Shown here piece after piece: positions 43,824-51,256 of a stretch of 64,000 bases of DNA. A program made the translations under genes and the position numbers. The notes below the pieces were generated by a model. That model saw only the letters and a list, made by a program, of their open reading frames with translations. It was not told the origin of the DNA and did not search any database. This DNA comes from CANIGN01 sp041391385 (GTDB lineage Bacteria > Bdellovibrionota > UBA2428), in assembly GCA_041391385.1 (NCBI GenBank), contig JAWKOD010000004.1:310001-374000 (forward strand), written 5' to 3'. Positions within the stretch are counted from its first letter, which is position 1, and every line of letters begins with the position of its first letter.

Positions 43824-43887
43824 TTGATCCCAATAAACTCAAGGGAGTAAACGATCATTTCCCCATTTATGCGGAGCTAGTTGTTGA
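43824..43887 (+). repeat. Direct repeat, copy 2 (remnant of an EEP gene 3' end)
   Basis: Matches 43016-43079 at 61 of 64 positions and keeps the reading frame and a stop codon right after it (GAA TAA). The encoded SDH is changed to NDH. No other part of an EEP gene is present upstream of it. It lies antisense to the last 15 codons of the LysR gene. Confidence 0.9.
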
Positions 43888-44720
43888 ATAACAAGTTGTT
43901 GTAACTTCGGCGTGTAATCGCGTTTAAAGTAATGCAACACTACGGGACGCGAGTAGGGCTTGAAACCTTTTACAATGCGAAGACCTTTTTGCCCCTCTAC
44001 TAAGTGCTTCGACATCACCGCGCGCCCAAGACCCTCAGCCACGGCATCCATAATGGCGTAGGCATCGCCCATGTAACTTCTGCGGTAATTTGTGGGTACT
44101 TTATGAGATTTGCTGGGTGATTTATTTTGAGCCTTAAAGAAGTCTTCTGTGGCGGTGTCTAAGGGGCCGTGATCTAGGAACACATTGTCTGGGCAGGAGT
44201 GCTTGGAGCTTTCAATCAGTACATAGTGCTCCTCTCCCAGTAGCTTTTCTTCAATGTGAGCTTTGTTCATGTGAAAGTCGCAGACCACCATTTCAGCTTC
44301 GGAATTTTCTAGGGCCTTAGGTAAATCGAGAACTTCATATCGTCTAAACTCGCAGTGGATGCGTGGGTGCTTGCGCAGAAAAGGCGTAAGGGTGGGGATG
44401 ATGACACTTCTCAAGACAGAAGAAAAAGCTCCAATGCGGAGTGACCCCACAAGTTCTTGAGAGTTTTGAATCTCATTTAAGAATTCTTCTTCTAAGCCTT
44501 CAACACTTTGGCAATAGCGCAGGAGCTTGGTACCAGCTTCGGTGAGTTGTAGGCCCTTGCGATCGCGAATAAAAAGTGTGCACTCTAGAAGAGATTCCAA
44601 TTTTTGTATCCGCTGCGAAAGCGCGGATTGTGTAACAAAAAGTTTTTGCGCCGCCAGCGTGATGTTTTGAGTGCGGGCTATTTCTACGAAAGCGGAGATT
44701 TCGTGGCTAGGAAGCTTCAT
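43839..44720 (-). CDS. LysR-family transcriptional regulator
   Basis: N-terminal winged HTH: HEISAFVEIARTQNITLAAQ and FVTQSALSQRIQKLESLLEC are the canonical LysR helices. A periplasmic-binding-like effector domain (LRIGAFSSVLRSVIIPTL onward) follows. Length 293 is normal. The last 15 residues (QQLAPHKWGNDRLLP) are encoded on the reverse of the EEP-gene remnant, so the present C-terminus may not be ancestral. It is divergent from the secreted-protein gene at 44808, which is the usual target arrangement for LysR proteins. The effector is unknown. Confidence 0.9.
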   Translation of the reverse strand: MKLPSHEISAFVEIARTQNITLAAQKLFVTQSALSQRIQKLESLLECTLFIRDRKGLQLTEAGTKLLRYCQSVEGLEEEFLNEIQNSQELVGSLRIGAFSSVLRSVIIPTLTPFLRKHPRIHCEFRRYEVLDLPKALENSEAEMVVCDFHMNKAHIEEKLLGEEHYVLIESSKHSCPDNVFLDHGPLDTATEDFFKAQNKSPSKSHKVPTNYRRSYMGDAYAIMDAVAEGLGRAVMSKHLVEGQKGLRIVKGFKPYSRPVVLHYFKRDYTPKLQQLVIQQLAPHKWGNDRLLP

Positions 44721-44739
44721 AAGTTTTGCTAATTATAAC

Positions 44740-44760
44740 AGAAAAACTATTAATTTTTCT
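44740..44760 (+). promoter_or_regulatory. Inverted repeat in the LysR divergent promoter
   Basis: AGAAAAA at 44740-44746 and TTTTTCT at 44754-44760, separated by seven bases, lie centrally between the divergent LysR gene and its neighbour. LysR proteins bind such interrupted dyads, so this is the most likely operator. Because the arms are A/T runs, chance occurrence is possible. Confidence 0.4.
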
Positions 44761-44807
44761 TTTTAAACGAAAGTCGCTACTGTGCCCCTATCGGAGGAGA
44801 AAATACG

Positions 44808-45338
44808 ATGAAAAATTTAAAAACAAATCTTTTACTAGCAGCTTTAATAGGGCTTAATGCATTAGCCGGCGAGTCGCCCTTTGAAGTGGACCCACTAGGA
44901 CCTGAGACTTTTAATAAGTCGCAGCTTTTATGTGTGGATAAAAACCACGACATTGTGCTCACGGCTACTTTAACTCAACACAAAGAGGACTTTGCTCACT
45001 ACAAGGGTGAGGGCGCAGCCGAGTACACCTTTGAGGGCAAAAAACACAGTGGAGCCGCGTATAAGAAAACGAACTACGAATTGAGGTATGGGATAAGGGG
45101 AGATCTTAAAATGTCGCACGACATGCTGGGTGAGCTTTTTACTCCCCTCACAGTTGAAGTGGGTTATAATATCTATGGTCCTAATCATTATTTCACACCC
45201 GAGAGTTCACTTAACTTTTACGGCAAAATCACCACGCCCTCAGGCCCCAGACTTGTGGGCACAGTGATCCCCGTAGCCTGCCGAATAATCCAGGCTTACA
45301 GCTTTACTCAGCAGCCCAAGGGCGAAAACTTAAACTAA
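44808..45338 (+). CDS. Exported protein of unknown function, likely LysR target
   Basis: Strong ribosome-binding site GGAGGAG before the ATG. The signal peptide ends at ALAG. The mature part has two cysteines (LLCVDKNHD and PVACRII) and strand-rich segments with GYNIYGPNHYF. The family is not recognised. Being divergent from the LysR gene with a shared 87-base promoter region, it is the natural regulatory target. A clear terminator follows. Confidence 0.65.
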   Translation: MKNLKTNLLLAALIGLNALAGESPFEVDPLGPETFNKSQLLCVDKNHDIVLTATLTQHKEDFAHYKGEGAAEYTFEGKKHSGAAYKKTNYELRYGIRGDLKMSHDMLGELFTPLTVEVGYNIYGPNHYFTPESSLNFYGKITTPSGPRLVGTVIPVACRIIQAYSFTQQPKGENLN

Positions 45339-45362
45339 GTCCATTTACTGAACATAAGATCC

Positions 45363-45405
45363 CCCAAGAGGGTAGCCAAAGGGCTACTCCTTGGGTCTTT
45401 TCTTG
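45363..45405 (+). terminator. Rho-independent terminator
   Basis: A long stem, CCCAAG(A)GGGTAGCC with its complement GGCTACTCCTTGGG, closes on a short AAAG loop (45363-45395) with one bulged A. It is followed by TCTTTTCTT. It ends the transcript of the preceding secreted-protein gene. Confidence 0.85.
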
Positions 45406-45490
45406 TTCAAAAGGGCTCTAAAAGCACAAAAAAAGCCATCAATGCCTTTGAAAAGCGCCCGAGCTTTGGTTACAGTCCACATTGATAAGA

Positions 45491-45508
45491 GCCAAGTAAT
45501 TACTTGGC
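45491..45508. promoter_or_regulatory. 18-bp perfect palindrome upstream of tRNA-Leu
   Basis: GCCAAGTAATTACTTGGC is a perfect palindrome with no loop, 17 bases before the tRNA gene. It may be an operator or the edge of a small insertion; nothing further can be said. Confidence 0.45.
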
Positions 45509-45525
45509 ACATTACCTGACTAAAT

Positions 45526-45608
45526 GCCCAGGTGGTGAAATTGGTAGACACACCATCTTGAGGGGGTGGCGCGTAAGCATGCTGGTTCGAGTCCAGTCCT
45601 GGGCACCA
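45526..45608 (+). tRNA. tRNA-Leu (anticodon GAG)
   Basis: The acceptor stem GCCCAGG pairs with CCTGGGC, followed by discriminator A and an encoded CCA. The D-arm contains AAATTGGTAGA. The anticodon stem CCATC/GGTGG encloses the loop TTGAGGG, giving anticodon GAG. There is a short variable arm (GCGTAAGC type) as in class II tRNAs, and the T-loop TTCGAGT. It reads CUC/CUU leucine codons. Confidence 0.95.
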
Positions 45609-45623
45609 AATTCCAATTAAGTC

Positions 45624-45641
45624 ACTTCCAGCGCTGGAAGT
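45624..45641. terminator. 18-bp palindrome after tRNA-Leu
   Basis: ACTTCCAGCGCTGGAAGT is perfectly self-complementary and lies 16 bases after the tRNA. As RNA it would fold with a four-base loop. Only A-rich and mixed sequence follows, so it may be a processing or weak termination signal. Confidence 0.5.
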
Positions 45642-45756
45642 AAAAATCTTACTTTTTAAATTTACTACAGAAATTCCCTTATCCTTTGAAGCTCCATTTA
45701 GTTTGAGAGTAGTTATGATTGCATTACCTATAACTAAAATCTACACATTATAATGA

Positions 45757-46059
45757 ATGGTCATTCTTGCGGTAAAAATAAAAGTCAAAGCGGATAAAGT
45801 TTTAGAGGCTGAGAAGTTCTTTTCTTTGTTTCCACAGCGTGCACAATCAGAGAAGGGCTGTTTGCAGTATGAATTGTTTCGGGTGCCTACTGACTCTCAG
45901 TTATTTTACTTTTTTGAAAAGTGGGCGACTCAAGAGGAATTTAATGAGCACAGTTCCCAGCCTTACTTAAAAGAGTTTGCGTCTCGTTACTCTGAAATTT
46001 TGGAATGCCCAAACGAAGTGTTGTTTTTAGAAAACTTTAATCTTGAGCCCAAAGTGTAG
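45757..46059 (+). CDS. Antibiotic-biosynthesis-monooxygenase (ABM) domain protein
   Basis: A single ABM domain of 100 residues: a first strand VILAVKIKVKADKVLEAEKFF, then EKGCLQYELFR, YFFEKWATQEEFNEH and the helix YLKEFASRYSEIL. Such dimeric ferredoxin-like proteins (YgiN type) act as small oxygenases on quinones or related compounds, or as protective proteins. No ribosome-binding site is obvious. It stands alone after the tRNA. Confidence 0.85.
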   Translation: MVILAVKIKVKADKVLEAEKFFSLFPQRAQSEKGCLQYELFRVPTDSQLFYFFEKWATQEEFNEHSSQPYLKEFASRYSEILECPNEVLFLENFNLEPKV

Positions 46060-46092
46060 CGTAGTCGTTAAATCAATTATTACTGTGCGGGT

Positions 46093-46272
46093 ATGGCTGG
46101 AGACGTATCTAGCTCAGTTACGGGTTCTGTTAATTTGGGATTTGAGGGAGTTCCTCGGCTGGTGAATGCCCACATTAACAAAAAAGATATGAGCGTTATA
46201 AAAGATACAATTCCCCATATGAATCTGTACTTTCTGATTTTTGGTAAATGTTCGCTCATGGACTTAAGCTAG
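46093..46272 (+). CDS. Possible small open frame or gene fragment, 59 codons
   Basis: ATG to TAG, coding for MAGDVSSSVTGSVNLGF... with hydrophobic stretches near the C-terminus. There is no convincing ribosome-binding site. The rest of the 46060-46370 stretch shows no other gene. It might be a short real peptide, or the start of a truncated gene. Confidence is low. Confidence 0.2.
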   Translation: MAGDVSSSVTGSVNLGFEGVPRLVNAHINKKDMSVIKDTIPHMNLYFLIFGKCSLMDLS

Positions 46273-46370
46273 GAGTTAAACCAGTCTCCAGCAATCGCTA
46301 TATTTAACTTTAACATTTACGATCTCAGTTGACCTTATAATAGGCAACTGGTCAAAACAAGGTATTAACC

Positions 46371-46400
46371 TTGACCTAATATACCCCCCAGGGGTATTCT
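46371..46400 (+). promoter_or_regulatory. Copper-type promoter with CsoR-like operator
   Basis: The dyad ATACCCC-CCA-GGGGTAT at 46381-46397 matches the known shape of CsoR operators (G/C-rich arms of TACCCC and GGGGTA). It lies between a -35 TTGACC (46371-46376) and a -10 TATTCT (46395-46400) with an 18-base spacer. A second dyad, CAAGGT-ATTA-ACCTTG (46358-46373), overlaps the -35. Repression without copper is expected. The csoR gene is not in the window. Confidence 0.7.
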
Positions 46401-46407
46401 TGTGTCT

Positions 46408-48759
46408 ATGGAACATTGCTCACATTGCGATAAATCTTCTGAAGGAAATAAAGCTCAGGGTATATCTAAGGAACTAGTAGATCCTGTTTGTGGCATGAAG
46501 GTGAGTTCTGATTCGCAGCTCAAGTATATTTATAAGGAATCCGCGTATTATTTTTGTAGCGCTAAGTGCTTAGAAAAATTTAAAGCAGAGCCCCAGAAAT
46601 ACTTAGAAAAAAAAGAGGCTAAGGCAACTGACTCTGTATCAAACGATAAAATGTATACCTGCCCCATGCATCCGGAGGTGAGGCAAATCGGTCCAGGAAG
46701 TTGTCCTAAGTGTGGAATGGCACTTGAGCCTGTAGTGGCAGATGGCACAGAGGAAAATCACGAACTCATAGATATGACCAAACGTTTTTGGGTTGCAACT
46801 GCTTTGGCTTTGCCTGTGTTTATACTCGCAATGTCTGAAATGATACCAGGGCAACCACTCTCTAAATTAATAAGCCCACATATTAGAGTGTGGATTGAGT
46901 TTGCATTGGCAACGCCTGTTTGTTTATGGGCAGCGTGGCCATTCTATGTGCGAGGCATAAACTCAATAAAGAACATGTCACTGAATATGTTTACTTTGAT
47001 CGGTATAGGAGTGAGTTCTGCCTATATTTTTAGCACGATTGCTTTGTTCTTCCCCTCGATCTTTCCTGATGCTTTTAGAGATGCGCACGGGCAGATTGGA
47101 GTTTATTTTGAAGCCGCTGCTGTTGTGGTAGCTCTCATCTTGTTGGGACAGGTTCTTGAACTAAGAGCCAGAGCTCAAACAGGCGAAGCAATTAAAAAAC
47201 TTCTTGGTTTATCGGCAAAAACCGCAAGAAAGATTTTTTCGGACGGCAAAGAACAAGACGTTGAACTTTCAGAAGTTCAAGTAGGTGATTTGCTTAGAGT
47301 GAGACCTGGCGAAAAAGTTCCCGTCGATGGAGTTGTCACTGAAGGTAAAACTGTTATTGATGAATCCATGATTAGTGGAGAGCCCATACCAGTAGAAAAG
47401 TTTAAAGGGTCTAAAGTAGTTGGAGCGACTATCAATCAGTCTGGTAGCTTTGTTATGAAGGCAGAGAAGATTGGATCAGAAACACTTTTGTCTAGAATCA
47501 TTCATATGGTTTCAGAGGCTCAAAGAAGCAAAGCACCTATTCAAAAGTTAGCAGATAAAGTTTCTGCATATTTTGTTCCTACAGTGATTCTAATCTCTTT
47601 GATTACTTTTATTGTATGGGCTGTTTTTGGACCAAGTCCTTCGATGGCACATGCTGTGGTTAATTCCATTGCAGTACTTATTATTGCTTGTCCTTGTGCT
47701 TTAGGTCTGGCAACTCCGATGTCGATAATGGTTGCTACGGGGAAGGGTGCCTCAATGGGGATTCTTTTTAAAAACGCTGAGGCCATAGAGCAGCTTAGAA
47801 CAGTAGGTACTCTTGTTGTAGATAAAACAGGAACTCTAACCGAAGGTAAGCCAAAGCTTACAACGATTGAGCCTTTAGAAGGAGTTTCAAAAGAGTCCTT
47901 GCTATCGCACGTGGCATCTTTTGAAAAAGGGAGTGAGCACCCTCTTGCGAATGCCATATTGGCAGCAGCAGAAGAACAAAGTCTAAATATAGAAAAGGCA
48001 GAAGGCTTTGACTCTATTACCGGTAAGGGTGTGCGAGGGAGTGTGAAAGGTGTAGAAGTCCTTTTGGGTAATAAAGCTCTTATGGATTCTGAGCAGATAG
48101 ACTTAAAAAACTTAGTCTCAAAAGCGGAAGAGCTTCGGGTCGATGGACAAACGGTAATGTTTGTTGCCATTGATAAAAAGGCAGCAGGTCTTATTGCCGT
48201 ATCTGACCCGATAAAAGAAACAACTCTTGAAGCTATCAATGGATTACGAGACGAGGGCTTAGAAATTGTAATGCTCTCTGGAGATAGCAAAACAACGGCC
48301 GAGGCTGTGGCTAAAAAAATAGGGATTGAAGTTGTTTTTGCAGAGGTTTTGCCTGAGCAAAAAGTTCAAGCCATTAAGCGTTTACAAGGTGAAGGGAAAA
48401 TAGTGGCTATGGCTGGAGACGGTATCAACGATGCTCCCGCACTTGCGCAAGCTAATGTAGGAATTGCGATGGGTACCGGAACAGACATTGCCATGGAAAG
48501 TGCCGATGTGACGCTTGTTAAAGGCGATCTCAACGGAATTTTAAAAGCAAGAAAGTTAAGTGAGCAAGCCATAGCAAATATTAAGCAAAACCTTTTCTTT
48601 GCCTTTGTGTATAACTTCGCTGGGGTGCCCATTGCCGCAGGCGTTTTTTATCCCCTCTGGGGATTGCTCTTAAGTCCAATGGTAGCAGCAGCGGCAATGA
48701 GCTTTAGCTCAATATCTGTTATTGCTAACTCATTGCGATTAAAAGTTTCTAAGTTGTAG
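46408..48759 (+). CDS. copA: Copper-translocating P1B-type ATPase
   Basis: Exports Cu(I), possibly Ag(I), across the inner membrane. The N-terminus has a Cys-rich start, a YHS domain (VDPVCGMKV, YFCSAKCLEKF), and a heavy-metal-binding domain (YTCPMHPEVR, GSCPKCGMALEP), instead of the classical CxxC HMA domain. Eight membrane helices include the CPC motif IACPCALGLATP (near residue 427). DKTGTLTEGKP carries the phosphorylated Asp, and TGE-type ISGEPIPVEK and GDGINDAPALAQANVGIAMG follow. The ATG at 46408 is almost at the predicted transcription start, so translation may be leaderless; a GTG at 46402 is the alternative. The upstream CsoR-like operator supports the copper role. Confidence 0.93.
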   Translation: MEHCSHCDKSSEGNKAQGISKELVDPVCGMKVSSDSQLKYIYKESAYYFCSAKCLEKFKAEPQKYLEKKEAKATDSVSNDKMYTCPMHPEVRQIGPGSCPKCGMALEPVVADGTEENHELIDMTKRFWVATALALPVFILAMSEMIPGQPLSKLISPHIRVWIEFALATPVCLWAAWPFYVRGINSIKNMSLNMFTLIGIGVSSAYIFSTIALFFPSIFPDAFRDAHGQIGVYFEAAAVVVALILLGQVLELRARAQTGEAIKKLLGLSAKTARKIFSDGKEQDVELSEVQVGDLLRVRPGEKVPVDGVVTEGKTVIDESMISGEPIPVEKFKGSKVVGATINQSGSFVMKAEKIGSETLLSRIIHMVSEAQRSKAPIQKLADKVSAYFVPTVILISLITFIVWAVFGPSPSMAHAVVNSIAVLIIACPCALGLATPMSIMVATGKGASMGILFKNAEAIEQLRTVGTLVVDKTGTLTEGKPKLTTIEPLEGVSKESLLSHVASFEKGSEHPLANAILAAAEEQSLNIEKAEGFDSITGKGVRGSVKGVEVLLGNKALMDSEQIDLKNLVSKAEELRVDGQTVMFVAIDKKAAGLIAVSDPIKETTLEAINGLRDEGLEIVMLSGDSKTTAEAVAKKIGIEVVFAEVLPEQKVQAIKRLQGEGKIVAMAGDGINDAPALAQANVGIAMGTGTDIAMESADVTLVKGDLNGILKARKLSEQAIANIKQNLFFAFVYNFAGVPIAAGVFYPLWGLLLSPMVAAAAMSFSSISVIANSLRLKVSKL

Positions 48760-48790
48760 ATTAGCGAGTATAAAATCTTACTTAGTTTAA

Positions 48791-49024
48791 ATGACGAATA
48801 TGATAGAGATAATTGAAATTCTAAATGCGCCCGAAACTCAGCAGCTCTATTATCGCTGTGGCGATAGATTTTCGGCTACATATTCAGTTACAAAGAAACG
48901 TTCTGAAGTAGAGCTCTATGGTGAGGGATACTTTTACCGTGCCATTATGAAGGAATTTGGAATTCCAGAAATAGAATCCATTCGAGTAGTTTCTGTTTTA
49001 GGCGAGCTTCTTTTTGAGGCTTAA
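48791..49024 (+). CDS. Small hypothetical protein next to the copper ATPase
   Basis: 77 residues, no signal peptide, starting 31 bases after copA. It has one cysteine (YYRCGDRF) and looks like a compact alpha/beta domain with strands at the C-terminus (IRVVSVLGELLFEA). Being on the same strand and so close, it may share the copper promoter. Family not recognised, and a copper role is a guess. Confidence 0.45.
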   Translation: MTNMIEIIEILNAPETQQLYYRCGDRFSATYSVTKKRSEVELYGEGYFYRAIMKEFGIPEIESIRVVSVLGELLFEA

Positions 49025-49112
49025 GAAAGTGCCCTCCGAGAAATTTTATAAACTTATATGATTGTAAGTGTTATTAAGCAATTTACGGGATATAGCCTTT
49101 ATAATAATGCAG

Positions 49113-49141
49113 CTTCTTTTAGCCTTTTGAGCTAAAAGAAG
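49113..49141 (+). promoter_or_regulatory. Hairpin that sequesters a ribosome-binding site
   Basis: CTTCTTTTAGC (49113-49123) pairs perfectly with GCTAAAAGAAG (49131-49141) around a seven-base loop. The right arm contains AAGAAGG, the only Shine-Dalgarno-like sequence before the GTG start at 49145. Folded RNA would block initiation, so a switch (temperature, protein or small RNA) is possible. Confidence 0.5.
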
Positions 49142-49144
49142 GCT

Positions 49145-49783
49145 GTGCAAAAGCTTCTCTTTTTATTTGTTGCTTTCTTTACTTTAAGTGCCTCTGCCCT
49201 TGATTTGCAAAAATTAAATCTCATTAATCCAGAAGAGCCTGATGCTGAAGGTGTTAAGAAATCCATTCAAGTCGAAATTAAATTAGAAGATGAAGATATA
49301 CTGCATGCTCACTTTGATGTTGTCAGCCCTGTGAATTACACAAAAAATGAATTTAGTGAAGATGGTGGGCCTTATGAGGCCGACGTTGTCGAAATATTTG
49401 TAGCTCCTGAATTGGAGAACGGCGAAGTGCGCACTTATTACGAGTTCGAAGTAAGCCCACTAGATCAAACACTTGTTGTTAAAATTACGGTGGATGATAA
49501 TGGCAGAAAGCATTTTACCAATAACTACAAAACATCCTTTACGCATTCAGTAACTCAGAATGAAGATCCAAAGGGTTGGAGTGCTGATTTGTATATTCCT
49601 CTCAAAGAGCTTGGATGGAAGGGCGATGTGAGTACAGTAATCGGCAATAACTTTTCTATTTTAGGAAAAAGACAACTGCTTAATTCTGGTCGAAGACTAA
49701 ATCGTCATTACTGGAGCAGTTTTTTGCCTCAGCAGGAAAAGCCAAATTTTCATAAGACAGAATACTTTAAAAGACTTCTTTAG
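49145..49783 (+). CDS. Exported CBM9-like carbohydrate-binding protein
   Basis: GTG start, signal peptide ending SASA, then one domain that resembles the family 9 carbohydrate-binding fold seen in many bacterial surface proteins. Its features are an acidic early strand, GPYEADVVEIFVAPE, TYYEFEVSPLDQTLVVKI, and GWSADLYIPLKELGW near the end. The last part has basic patches (NSGRRLNRHYW). It may bind sugars or scaffold. Translation is probably controlled by the hairpin just upstream. It overlaps the convergent gene by four bases. Confidence 0.75.
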   Translation: MQKLLFLFVAFFTLSASALDLQKLNLINPEEPDAEGVKKSIQVEIKLEDEDILHAHFDVVSPVNYTKNEFSEDGGPYEADVVEIFVAPELENGEVRTYYEFEVSPLDQTLVVKITVDDNGRKHFTNNYKTSFTHSVTQNEDPKGWSADLYIPLKELGWKGDVSTVIGNNFSILGKRQLLNSGRRLNRHYWSSFLPQQEKPNFHKTEYFKRLL

Positions 49784-50331
49784 GGTTGAACGGTCAAGCT
49801 ACCGTAGAGTCCATTTTTAAAATTAACTCGAATAGATTGAAGCTCTTGATCGGGGTTGAAATAAGCTGTGAATTTTTCGAATGGGATGTTCTTGTCTTCT
49901 GAGGTGATTTCTAAGCCATGAAAAGGTTTGTCATAAAAACTTCTTAGCTGAAAGTAATCCGCATCTTTATAAGCATAAAAAAATGCCTTGGGTTCGTCGT
50001 GTCTAAATGTAGCAATTTCTCGCCTTATATCGAGTAAGAGCTCCCAGGCTTTTGCAAGCGTCGGGCTTTCTTTGGGCTGACCTGTTTCGATGCGATCGGG
50101 TTCTAGGCGTAGAAGCAGCATCCCTGTGCTGCTTTTGAGTTCGATGTACTTTGGTAAGTTAAACTCAAGTGTAACTTGTTCAACTTGAAATCCACGGTAG
50201 TTGTGTAGGATCTCACCCTTAAGTGTTTTTTTATTGTTCTTAAGGCAAAGTCGCTCCAGAGTTTGCCATCCATCTTCTGCATGCAAAGCAGAAGTAAATC
50301 CAAAAAAAAGTAAAAAGAAAAGTTTCTTCAT
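49780..50331 (-). CDS. Exported protein of unknown function (183 aa)
   Basis: Signal peptide MKKLFFLLFFGFTSALHA. The mature part looks like one mixed domain with basic segments and KYIELKSSTGMLLLRLEPDRIETG. The end, FNPDQELQSIRVNFKNGLYGSLTV, suggests strands as in DUF-type lipid or polymer-binding domains, but no family is identified. Its start overlaps the 3D-domain lipoprotein stop by four bases, so the two genes form an operon. Confidence 0.6.
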   Translation of the reverse strand: MKKLFFLLFFGFTSALHAEDGWQTLERLCLKNNKKTLKGEILHNYRGFQVEQVTLEFNLPKYIELKSSTGMLLLRLEPDRIETGQPKESPTLAKAWELLLDIRREIATFRHDEPKAFFYAYKDADYFQLRSFYDKPFHGLEITSEDKNIPFEKFTAYFNPDQELQSIRVNFKNGLYGSLTVQP

Positions 50332-51146
50332 ATCAAAAAGCTCATATCGATGCTGTAGCTACTGCTTCCGATATTACTTGCTTGATTATGTTCGGTGAAA
50401 TCTTTTGAGAAGTTGTTTTTGTCTGCAAGATACTTCATTGCGGTTCTCCAGTGCATAGTTCCAAAGAACATATCAATTCGATTGCCTTTGATACCAGCAC
50501 CGCGGTCAGAGATTTCCCAAACTCCATTATGAATTTTATTAGTACCTGGAATCTTCATTCCGTCAGTAGCTTTAATGTAAACCTTGTCACCATTGCTAAT
50601 CTTATACCCGGCATTTCGCCAGTAACTAAGGTCAACCGCAAGTGATCGAAAGGGGACGAGTGGGTGGTCTGGAGATGAGCCAACTCCGTATTTGTGAGGT
50701 GTGACAAAGTAGTGTCCTTTCCCATCTGATACGTTGACCGTGCGTCCGTCTTCTAGGATTCCCGAACCCTGTAAGGCTAGGGCAGATTTAAAACTAGAGC
50801 TTACATTGGCGATGATGTTACCTTTAGTGTCGCGGACAGTAGAAGTTTTAGCACCAGGATAATTTTTTTCGTCTGGAATAAAATATATGGTTGCTCGAAC
50901 TTTGCGTGAGCTACTTTTTTTATCTGCGGAAGAAATACGGTTAAAGCTATCTTGTAAATCCTTAGTAACGTTACCGCGGGCTGAGTTTCCTACGGTATCC
51001 TCGTTGGCGTGAGCACTATTGGAGGATGAGCTTCCAGTGTTACTTCGCGATAGGAAGTTCTTGATGTAGGCACCTGGGTCACATGCCGTGATGCTCAACA
51101 ACAGACATCCGTGAATAAGGCTATGGAACGTTCTTAATATGCTCAT
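50328..51146 (-). CDS. Lipoprotein with C-terminal 3D (double-psi barrel) domain
   Basis: Signal peptide followed by a lipobox-like LLLSITAC, then a Ser/Asn/Gly-rich disordered linker. The C-terminal ~100 residues contain the 3D-domain motifs: VYIKATDGMKIPG, then GVWEISDRGAGIKGNRIDMFFG. The conserved aspartates match MltA/RlpA-like domains that bind or cleave peptidoglycan. It is probably an outer-membrane lipoprotein acting on the cell wall. It is coupled by a four-base overlap to the next gene. Confidence 0.8.
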   Translation of the reverse strand: MSILRTFHSLIHGCLLLSITACDPGAYIKNFLSRSNTGSSSSNSAHANEDTVGNSARGNVTKDLQDSFNRISSADKKSSSRKVRATIYFIPDEKNYPGAKTSTVRDTKGNIIANVSSSFKSALALQGSGILEDGRTVNVSDGKGHYFVTPHKYGVGSSPDHPLVPFRSLAVDLSYWRNAGYKISNGDKVYIKATDGMKIPGTNKIHNGVWEISDRGAGIKGNRIDMFFGTMHWRTAMKYLADKNNFSKDFTEHNQASNIGSSSYSIDMSFLI

Positions 51147-51256
51147 CCTTTAATAATGACGTGAATGGGGCTGGCTTACCTTAACAAAAGCCCGTAAGTA
51201 TCTGAAAATAAGCTCTAAAAAGCTGACAGTCGTCTAATAGTTTTTCAGCTATTTTT

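Noticed and set aside
45757..46059. ABM protein as part of the copper operon
   Set aside because: It lies about 350 bases upstream of copA, before the CsoR-type promoter, so it is a separate unit.
47541..48290. Long open frame (249 codons) on the reverse strand of the copper ATPase gene
   Set aside because: It is an antisense shadow of copA, low-complexity in composition, with no ribosome-binding site; copA motifs on the plus strand explain the region fully.
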